Shown: one piece after another, positions 1-9,200 of the stretch
Layout: each line of letters begins with the position of its first letter
Position numbering within the stretch: the first letter of the stretch is position 1
DNA from: Scilla litardierei
Taxonomy: Eukaryota > Streptophyta > Magnoliopsida > Asparagales > Asparagaceae
Direction: 5' to 3'
Assembly (NCBI GenBank): GCA_030789695.1
Contig: CM061142.1
Coordinates: 159,374,714-159,438,713 of the forward strand
DNA: 64,000 nt
The notes under the pieces: generated by a model
Told to the model about the DNA's origin: nothing
The model's input: only the letters and a program-made list of their open reading frames with translations
Database searches by the model: none
Position numbers and translations under genes: made by a program

Positions 1-59
1 CTAAAAGCAAAAAAATGAACTGTTAAAAGCTTGGGGGAGGCGTCCATAACAATCTATAA

Positions 60-2090
60 CCATCTAGTTACCTCGGTCGACCATCGTCGTTACGTTTATT
101 ATCGTCGTTGCCGACTGTCGGCAACAGTGAAACATGATAGGAGTGTCGTCATTGCACGCGTCGTTGTAACCGGCTGTCAAGTATGTATCATACTTGACAC
201 AATGTGCTGGTTATGTCCCCCTGACCAGTACTTCTTGGGCGGTTGACCTGGGTGCCCAGTTTCGGGGACGGTCATATGGAAACCCTTTTTCGGGAATGCC
301 TGATTATAAATGGACGAACAGCTGAATGAATGCTATCGTGCATGCTTGATAGCAATATCTGATATCTATATCAAGCATGCACGAACAGCTGAAGGACTTA
401 ATGTTTCAATAGGAAGGTTGTGGGGGCAAATAAAGAAGAAGATGATGGAAGAAAGTAGATGAAGTTGTGAGAAGATGAGTGCTCCATGTCCGCCAATTTT
501 ATAGGTGAATTGGAGCAATCAAAATGAAGCGTATAATAAGTCCTTGATCCTACAGTAATGCAATGGATCTTGGGAATCAACAATTATTTACTCAACGCGC
601 AAACCGCGGAATACCAACGCGAAAATCGCGTAATCCCAATTATTTTAGCATCTGGATCAAAATTGGTTAATTACTCTCCGCGCATAACAAGGAAACTCGT
701 CGATTTTTCGCCTTGATCAACATTGATGCTAATAGGAAAATTACTCCCGACAATACTACTCTACACTAAGATTTTTTAATACATTTTATTCGACACTCAC
801 CCCGGGCTAAATAATACAGAAGAGAGAAACTATTATAATTGATCCTCGCGCAAAACGCATGGTAAATGGGAATTGCTCAATGCGCACAACGCAGATGGGT
901 CACTGAGGATGTGACTGCTGCAGTACCATATTAACTGTGGGGCTACATCGAAGACCCCATCAAGCTACAGAAGGGTGCTCATGAATAAGAAAATACTGCT
1001 CCTGAATCTACTGCTGATTGATACCAGACATATGATTTTCCCAAGAATGTATGACCAGTGACAAGTGAGCTGGCAAAATTTATATTTTGGCCGTTGTGCG
1101 CGGTGAGCAAATTTTTAATTGTTTAAAAATTTGCTCAAAGCGCACAACAAGTATCGCCAGATGGTCACTTTGACCCGGTGTGCGCGTTCAGCAAATTTGT
1201 TATGGCTAACATAATTGCGCAAAGCGCACAACATGCAGAATTATGACTGTTGTGCGCGTTAAGCTCTATAGTTGCGTCGATGACAAATTTGCTCAACACC
1301 CCCACGGGAATAAATTTGACCGTTTTGCGCTTTGAGCATATTTGTGAATTGCAATAATTTTAATTCCACCGCCCACCAGCGCATTGAATCAATCACATTC
1401 CAAATTTCATCATACTTAATCACGCACAACCAGCAGAATTATGCCCGTTGTGCGCATTTAGGTAAAGTCATGACAAATTTGCTCAACGTCCCCACGGGAA
1501 TAAATTTGACCGTTTTGCGCTTTGAGCATATTTGTGAGACGCTATAATTTTAATTCCACCTCGCACCAGCGCATACTTAAACACGCACAACCAGCAGAAT
1601 TATGCCCGTTGTGCGCATTTGAGCATATTTGTGAGATGCTATAATTTTAATTCCACCTCGCACCAGCGCATTGAATCAATCACATTCCAAATTTCATCAT
1701 ACTTAAACACGCACAACCAGCAGAATTATGCACGTTGTGCGCATTTGAGCATATTTGTGGAATAAATTTGACCGTTTTGCGCTTTGAGCATATTTGTGAG
1801 ATGCTATAATTTTAATTCCACCTCGCACCAGCGCATTGAATCAATCACATTCCAAATTTCATCATACTTAAACACGCACAACCAGCAGAATTATGCCCGT
1901 TGTGCGCATTTAGCTAAAGTGTAGATTAAGTCTCGTACATATTCTAGTTGATGTTATTTTGAAAATGACCCAGCCATTCAAATATATTGATGTACATACT
2001 GATACAGATCCAAACTGATTCATTAGCCTATGCTCTTACAAACTGAAACATGTGATTGTCGGTGTGATCTGCGTGCTTCCCCGTCAACTT
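60..2090. repeat. 2-kb repeat, unit I
   Basis: This segment recurs in diverged form at 2095-3865. Matching blocks in the same order are 65-195 with 2099-2235 (both hold GGTCGACCATC and TACCGTCGTTG-like runs), 535-720 with 3045-3200, 990-1085 with 3225-3320, and 1975-2065 with 3775-3865. The unit is AT-rich and has no credible gene. It carries scattered GCGCACAAC/GTTGTGCGC pairs. It looks like a tandem duplication, or two copies of one transposable element; terminal repeats were not identified. Confidence 0.6.
1090..1915. repeat. Irregular tandem repeat with GTTGTGCGC motifs
   Basis: At least four partly deleted copies of a ~120-190-bp unit lie head to tail. Each starts near ATAATTTTAATTCCACC (1355, 1543, 1640, 1806) and contains a CGCACCAGCGCA block, an ACACGCACAACCAGCAG block and a CCGTTGTGCGCATTT block. 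Copies differ by whole-block deletions, as expected from unequal exchange. The GCGCACAAC core resembles the GCGCACGAC core of the satellite at 6.2-12.1 kb. Confidence 0.7.
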
Positions 2091-2094
2091 CCGC

Positions 2095-3865
2095 AAGTTC
2101 ACCGGTCGACCATCTTCATTCCGTTTATTACCGTCGTTGCAGATTTTCTGCCATCATCGGCTGGATATGAGTGTAGTCATAGCATGCGTCGGTGTAACCT
2201 GCAGTCGGGTATGTAGCCGTTTCAAAGACACCGAGGAACTCCGATTCACATGAGGCATCGAACAACACCAAATGGTTGCATAACAAATAGAATGAGCTTT
2301 TTATCTTCGCGATCGGAAAGAACAGGAGGGAGTGTTTGTGTGTCATAGACGAGGTATAGTGAAATGATGAAGGATTTAATGGGTTGGATGGAGTTTATAA
2401 AGAGGAGATGGATATGGAGTGTATAGTCGATGAGTGGAAGGCGAAATGCTCACATATGGAAGGCATTCATCGGGCGTGTATGCCCTGGAGAAGCGTATGA
2501 AATCGGAGGCATACATGCTGATGCAGACGCCTCCCGAATATGCTTCTCTCCCTGGTCTGCGAAGTGAGAAAAGATGAATGGCCCCCATGGCCTTCCCTGG
2601 ATGTCTGCACTGGGTCACATAGGTTGGCGGTGCATGGCTACCGGCCCTCTGAGGCACAAGCACTCCCTCCTGTTCTTTTCGATCTCTTGTCTCGCAGCCA
2701 AAATTGGAAATCCCCAGGAGGAAAGGGACAATTATGATCTTCTTCATCCACAGTCAGATTTGCCTAATTTGGCTGCGAGCCAAGAGATCGAAAAGAACAG
2801 AAGGGAGTGCTTGTGCCTCAGAGAGACGGTAGCCATGCACCGCCAACCTAATTGACCCAGAGAAGCCAACCAGGGCGCAAAGGCCCGGGGGGGTATTCTT
2901 CTCTTCGCAGACCAGGTAGAGAAGCATATTCGGGAGGCGTCTGCATCAGCCTGTAGGCCTCCGATTTCATACGCTTCTCCAGGGCATACACGGCATTCAC
3001 GGTCCATTTATAGCGAAAAACGACCGATCAAATTGATGAGTATTAAGTCCGTTATCCTACAGTAATGCTAAGGATCTTGGGAATGAACATCTTATTTACT
3101 CAACGCGTAATCCCACCGAGAAAAACGCGTAATCCTAAGTATTTTAGGCTCAGCTGAAAAAGAGGCAAATTACTCTCCCCACACGACAAGGATACAAACT
3201 GAGTGGTTCTCTTGAATATACAAAAGACTGTTCGTAAATCTACAGCTGATTGATACCAGACATGTGCATTTCTCAAGAATGTTTGACCGGGTCGGTGGGA
3301 CGTGAGCTGGAAAAATTAATAGCCGCTTACATACTTGCTCAACGCTCAGTACCAACTAATTTATGGCCGTTGTGCGCGTTGATGATATTTATAATGGTTT
3401 TTTTAATTGCGCAAAGTGCACAACAAGCACAGCCAGAGCCAGCTGTTCGCTTGGAGCATCTAAGGTATTTTATGAACAATTGTTTAACGCGCACAACCAG
3501 CAGAATTTACTCGTTGTGCGCGTTAAGCTGATGTTTCATCGATGACTAATTTTCTCAACACGACAACGTGAATAAATTTAATCATACTTATTCTGAATCC
3601 CAATCAAGGCTACATGCAAGCTTTTAGATTTAAGTCTTATTATACTTGTTCAATCTGGAAACATTGTAGATTAAACCTGATACTTATTCACACTGACTCA
3701 GAAACTACATGCAAACTTTAAAATTAAATCTGATACTTATTTAAGCTGAAGGCATATTCAATCGAATTCAACTATATTGATGTACATACTCATGCAGACC
3801 CAAACTGATTCATTAGCCTATGCTCTTACAAACTGATACATATGATTGTCTACGTAGATGTTTGC
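2095..3865. repeat. 2-kb repeat, unit II
   Basis: This is the second, shorter copy of the unit described at 60-2090. It differs mainly by having the foldback segment (2478-2990) and fewer inner GCGCACAAC repeats. The last shared block (ATTGATGTACATACT through CTTACAAACTGA) ends near 3865. No coding region is supported. Confidence 0.55.
2478..2990. repeat. Foldback: inverted repeat with ~225-bp arms
   Basis: The left arm (about 2478-2706) and right arm (about 2765-2990) are reverse complements with scattered mismatches and small indels, separated by ~58 bp. Landmarks are TATGCCCTGGAGAAGCG at 2488 against CGCTTCTCCAGGGCATA near 2975, and GATCGAAAAGAACAG at ~2786 against its complement near 2680. 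A third partial copy of the arm tip is at 2310-2345. The ORFs here are mirror images in the two arms and are not taken as genes. A transcript would fold into a long hairpin. Confidence 0.8.
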
Positions 3866-3950
3866 AATGAAGGGCTCGTTGTAGGATAACGGACTTATAC
3901 TCATCAATTTGAATGGTCAATTTCACTATAAATGGACCGTGAACGCCCAC
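2993..3950. repeat. Inverted pair carrying CTATAAATGG
   Basis: Positions ~2993-3062 and ~3884-3950 are reverse complements of each other. Each includes TAGGATAACGGACTTA, ACTCATCAATTTGA and CTATAAATGGACCGTGAA. The pair encloses most of repeat unit II. The TATA-like CTATAAATGG reads outward at both ends. It may be the inverted termini of a foldback-type element; no target duplication was identified. Confidence 0.55.
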
Positions 3951-4415
3951 AAAAATTTCGCTTTGTGTTTGAGATTACCCTCAAAAATTACTCACACCGC
4001 AACATCTGTATAGACTGTATATTCACGAGCTCAACAACTGTAGACTCACGGGTTCTTTCCATGACTCACAGTAAATCAACTGTAGTCTCATCCTCATCCA
4101 TGGGCAGTCTAAATCGTCTATAATAAATGGCGTCTCATTCTTAAATGTTGGTAACTGCTAATTTGATTGCAGCATTCAAAACCTCTCAATAAATACGCAG
4201 TTAAAGCCTCGCTTTAATACGCAGCATTCAAAGCCTATTTTAATACTCGTTTAATATTTGACCGTTTGAATTCATAACAGCTATTTTTTGAATTCTATTT
4301 ATATCCCACTGCTTTCCTCAAGAAAATACACGGAAAAATTGCTTCCTCCAAAAATTCTTCTTTGCTTCATCCCGTTCTCCTGGGTAGCTATAATGTGCAA
4401 AATCCAAAGTCTCTG
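3951..4415. other. Unannotated AT-rich stretch
   Basis: Nothing recognisable beyond short imperfect repeats of a GCAGCATTCAAA/TTTAATAC type at 4170-4255. No coding potential was seen. Confidence 0.5.
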
Positions 4416-4712
4416 GCCAAGTGTGGACGCGGCCAGAGGCTGCTGTGTTAACCTTTGGGAGCAACCGGCAACAGCGATTATCACCGAGGTCGCGCCACAG
4501 CGGTTTCAATTACACCTGCCAAGTATTCTGCTTCTCGGATCTTCCTCGTATAGCCACGGTACGTAGCCAAGTGTGGACGCGACCAGGGGCTGCTGTGTTA
4601 ACCTTCGGGAGCAACCGGCAACAGCGATTACCACCGAGGTCGCGCCACAGCGGTTTCAATTACATCTGCCAAGTATTCTGCTTCTCGGATCTTCCTCGAA
4701 TAGCCATGGTAT
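4416..4712. repeat. 150-bp tandem duplication
   Basis: Two head-to-tail copies start with GCCAAGTGTGGACGC at 4416 and 4566, a period of 150 bp. Because 150 is a multiple of three, several frames stay open across both copies; no known domain is visible. The copies differ by about ten substitutions. Confidence 0.85.
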
Positions 4713-5284
4713 TCTACATATTTTTCTTACAATATATTTGTTTCTCAGTTTAACCGGACAAATTCTAACCATTGCTTGGTTCTACTTGATGTAGAAATAT
4801 ACCATGATAAATGGAAGATAAAATTGAAAGTTACTCCTGTTATTTCAATGTGGACCATTTCCTTCATGATGTAGATGCCTGTAAAGAGAATGGGATGGCG
4901 GTAGAAGATGACTCCAATGAAATCAGTCTAACTTCGCAACTAAAATGCACCTTCAAATCTTTCCAGAAGATCTCAGCGGTCAGCGTAGTAGCATTTGCAA
5001 CCACAATGCACCTTCAAATCTTCCCAGAAGATCTCAGCGGTCAGAGGACCTTCTAGGATACATGAGAATTTTCTTCCTTTCTTGGGTGTGATAGTAGTGA
5101 TTTTCGAGGTTTTCCATTTGGTAAGTATATACTTTTAAATACACTATAGGTGTAATTCTTATTCAATTGGGTGGAAAATGATGTAGAAATTTGGTGATTT
5201 TACATGCATGCAGATACGGTTGAGATTGCTCGAGAAGGTACAAAAATCCAAGGTACTATTTATGTCGTAAAAAAATCCAGCGTT
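4713..5284 (+). other. Possible gene fragment, function unknown
   Basis: An 81-codon frame at 4811-5056 begins MEDKIESYSC. It contains a short tandem duplication (about 4955-4990 and 5003-5042, sharing CAGAAGATCTCAGCGGTCAG). A donor-like TTTG/GTAAGTA at 5121 and an acceptor-like GCATGCAG at 5213 follow. This could be a gene fragment captured by a mobile element, or chance. No homology is recognised and nothing is claimed about function. Confidence 0.2.
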
Positions 5285-6135
5285 CAGTGGAGGTTAACAG
5301 TCATTGAGGGCAGCTGGGCAGACACAACCATCAAGCTGCTAATTATGTCGAGGGCCATTCCGATGAAGGGCAGTTGCAGGGAATGGAGATGGAATCATTG
5401 AGCGATTTGGCAAATAGCACGCTGAGGCCGGCTGAAATTTTCCTGAAGGAGAATCCTACCTTCCATGCAAATAAATTTATAAATCACGTCACCGTGTAAA
5501 AAGGGACAACAAGAATGTTGTCGCTTTGCATGTAAAACTTCCGATAGGATTCCTGCTGCCCTTCATCGGAATGGCCCTCGACATAATTAGCAGCTTGATG
5601 GTTGTGCCTGCCCTCAATGACTGTTAACCTTCACTCCTCACCGCCAACGCAGACGCCCACCATTACCACGCAATGAGAACAGACATTGACACTTCTTGGT
5701 TTTAACTGGCCTGTCGGTCGTTTTTTCCTTTCGGTGTCACCTGTAAACCCCGCTTCTTTCACATGCAAAGTAAACAACTTTGCATGTGAAAGAAGCGGGG
5801 TTTACAGGTGACACCGAAAGGAAAAAATGACCGACAGGCCAGTTAAAACCAAGAAGTGTCAATGTCTGTTCTCATTGCGTGGTAATGGTGGGCGTCGGCG
5901 TTGGCGGTGAGGAGTGAAGGTTAACAGTCGTTGAGGGCAGGCACAACCATCAAGCTTCTAATTATGTCGAGGGCCATTCCGATGAAGGGCAGTAGCAGGG
6001 AATGGAGATGGATCATTGAGAGATTTGGCAAATAGCATGCTGAGACCGGCTAAGATTTTGAAACTCCAACCTTCCACGCAAATCAATTTATAATGCACGT
6101 CACCGAGTAAAAAGGGACAATAAGAATGGTGATAT
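5285..6135. repeat. Three copies of a ~230-bp repeat (direct, inverted, direct)
   Basis: Copy A (about 5290-5520) and copy C (about 5900-6130) are direct copies sharing GTCGAGGGCCATTCCGATGA, GATTTGGCAAATAGCA and the CACGTCACCG / GTAAAAAGGGACAA block. Copy B (5548-5640) is inverted. Copies B and C are parts of the arms of the palindrome at 5548-5998. Confidence 0.8.
5548..5998. repeat. Near-perfect palindrome, ~220-bp arms, 7-nt centre
   Basis: The left arm 5548-5770 and right arm 5778-5998 are reverse complements around the centre TAAACAA (5771-5777). Examples are CACATGCAAAG against CTTTGCATGTG at the centre, and CCAAGAAGTGTCAATG near 5850 against its complement near 5690. Only a few substitutions and a small indel separate the arms, so the inversion is young or kept alike by gene conversion. 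Confidence 0.9.
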
Positions 6136-6229
6136 TGAAAAAAATTCGGTATAAAATTGATGTTAGGTTTTGTGCAAAATAATCACTTGTTGTAAGAAAT
6201 TAAAAGATATGTTTACCCATATTGCTACC

Positions 6230-9200
6230 TTCGTATGGAAATTTCACCACACTTGTCACTTGTGCTTTTTAAGCCCCGCGGACGACGTGGTTATTTTGCC
6301 CGTCGTCCGCGCGGATGGAAATTGCTTCACACTTGTGCGTTTTAACCCCCGCGGACGACGTGGTTAATTTTGCCCTTCGTGCGCCCGGATGGAAATTGCT
6401 CAACACTTGTCCGTTTTAACCCACGCGCACTACGGGGGTAATATTGCCCGTCGTGCGCGCGGATGGAAATTGCTCGACACTTGTGCGTTTTAAACCCCCG
6501 CGGACGACGCGCACGACGGGGGTTATTTTGCCCGTCGTGCGCTCAGATGGAAATGGCTACACACTTGTGCGTTTTAACCCACGCGCACGACGGGGTTAAT
6601 TTTGTCCGTCGTGAGCTCGGATGGAAATTGCACCACACTAGGCGTTTTAACCCACGCGCACGACGGGGGTAAGTTTTCCCGTCGTGCGTGCGGCTGGAAA
6701 TTGCTTTACAGATTGTGTTTTCCCCCTCGCGCACGACGGGGGTAATTTGGCCCGTTGTGCGCACGGCTGTAAATTGCTCCACACTTGTGCGTTTGCCCGC
6801 ACACGACGCGCACGACGGGGGTAATTTTGCCCATCGTGCGCGCGGATGGATATTGCTCGACACTTGTGCGTTTTAACCCCCGCGCACGACGGGGTTAATT
6901 TTGCCCGTCGTGCGCTCGGATGGAAATTGCTCCACACTAGGCGTTTTAACCCACGCGCACGACGGGGGTAAGTTTGCCCGTCATGCGCGCGGCTGGAAAT
7001 TGCTTTACAGATTGCGTTTTCCCCCTCGCGCACGACGGGGGTAATTTGGCCCGTCGTGCGCGCGGCTGTAAATTGCTTTACAGATTGCGTTTTCCCCCTC
7101 GCGCACGACGGGGGTAATTTGGCCCGTCGTGCGCACGGCTGTAAATTGCTCCACACTTGTGCGTTTGCTCGCACACGACGCGCACGACGGGGGTAATTTG
7201 GCCTGTCGCGCTCGCGGATGGAAATTGCTCGACACTTGTGCATTTTAACCCCCGCGCACGACGGGGTTAATTTTGCCCGTCTTGCGCTCGGATGGAAATT
7301 GCTCCACACTAGGCGTTTTAACCCACGCGCACGACGGGGATATGTTTGCCCGTCGTGCGCGCGGATGGAAATTGCTTTACAGATTGTGTTTTCCCCCTCG
7401 CGCACGACGGGGGTAATTTGGCCCGTTGTGCGCACGGCTGTAAATTGCTCCACACTTGTGCGTTTGCCCGCACACGACGCGCACGACGGGGGTTATTTTG
7501 CCCGTCGTGCGCGCGGATGGAAATTGCTCGACACTTGTGCGTTTTAACCCCCGCGGACGACGCGCACGACGGGGGTTATTTTGCCCGTCGTGCGCGCGGA
7601 TGGAAATTGCTCCACACAAGGCGTTTTAACCCACGCGCACGACGGGGATATGTTTGCCCGTCGTGCGCGCGGATGGAAATTGCTTTACACATTGCGTTTT
7701 CCCCCTCGCGCACGACGGGAGTAATTTGGCCCGTCGTGCGCACAGCTGTAAATCGTTCCACACTTGTGCGTTTGCCCACACACGACACGCACGACGGGGG
7801 TTATTTTGCCCGTCGTGCGCGCGGATGGAAATTGCTCGACACTTGTGCGTTTTAAACCCCCGCGGACGACGCGCACGACGGGGGTTATTTTGCCCGTCGT
7901 GCGCTCGGATGGAAATGGCCACACACTTGTGCGTTTTAACCCACGCGGACGACGGGGTTAATTTTGTCCGCCGTGCGCCTGGATGGAAATTGCTCCACAC
8001 CAGGTGTTTTAACCCACGCGCACGACGGGGTATGTTTGCCCGTCGTGCGCGCGGATGGAAATTGCTTTACAGATTGCGTTTTCCCCCTCGTGCACGACGG
8101 GGGTAATTTGGCCCGTTGTGCGCACGGCTGTAAATTGCTCCACACTTGTGCGTTTGCCCGCACACGACGCGCACGACGGGGGTAATTTTGCCCGTCGTGC
8201 GCGCGGATGGAAATTGCTCGACACTTGTGCTTTTTAACCCCCGCGCACGACGGGGTTAATTTTGCCCGTCTTGAGCTCGGATGGAAATTGCTCCACACTA
8301 GGCGTTTTAACCCACGCGCACGACGGGGATAAGTTTGTCCGTCGTGCGCGCGGATGGAAATTTCTTTACAGATTGTGTTTTCCCCCTCGCGCACGACGGG
8401 GGTAATTTGGCCCGTCGTCGCACGGCTGTATATGTCCACACTTGTGCGTTTGCCCGCACACGACGCGCACGACGGGGGTAATTTTGCCCGTCGTGCGCTC
8501 GGATGGAAATTGCTCCACACTAGACGTTTTAACCCACTCGCACGACGGGGGTAATATTGCCCGTCGTGCGCGCGGATGGAAATTGCTCCACACTTGTGCG
8601 TTTTAATAACCCCCGCGGACGACGCGCACGACGGGGGTTATTTTGCCCGTCGTGCGCGCGGATGGAAATTGCTCCACACTAGGCGTTTTAACCCACGCGC
8701 ACGACGGGGGTAAGTTTGCCCGTCGTGCGCGCGGCTGGAAATTGCTTTACAGATTGCGTTTTCCCCATCGCACACGACGGGGGTAATTTGGCCCGTCGTG
8801 CACACGGCTGTAAATTGCTCCACACTTGTGCGTTTGCTCGCACACGACGCGCACGACGGGGGTAATTTTGCCCGTCGTGCGCGCGGATGGAAATTGCTCG
8901 ACACTTGTGCGGTTTAACCCCCGCGCACGACGGGGTTAATTTTGCCCGTCTTGCGCTCGGATGGAAATTGCTCCACACTAGGCGTTTTAACCCAGGCGCA
9001 CGACGGGGGTAAGTTTGCCCGTCGTGCGCGCGGATGGAAATTACTTTACAGATTGCGTTTTCCCCCTCGCGCACGACGGGGGTAATTTGGCCCGTTGTGC
9101 GCACGGCTGTAAATTGCTCCACACTTGTACGTTTGCCCGCACACGACGCGCACCGACGGGGGTAATTTTGCCCGTCGTGCGCGCGGATGGAAATTGCTCG

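Noticed and set aside
2376..3007. Minus-strand ORFs of 87-123 codons with shared WRCMAT and LRHKHSLLFFSIS text
   Set aside because: They lie in the two arms of a foldback, so the similarity comes from the inverted repeat; no known domain.
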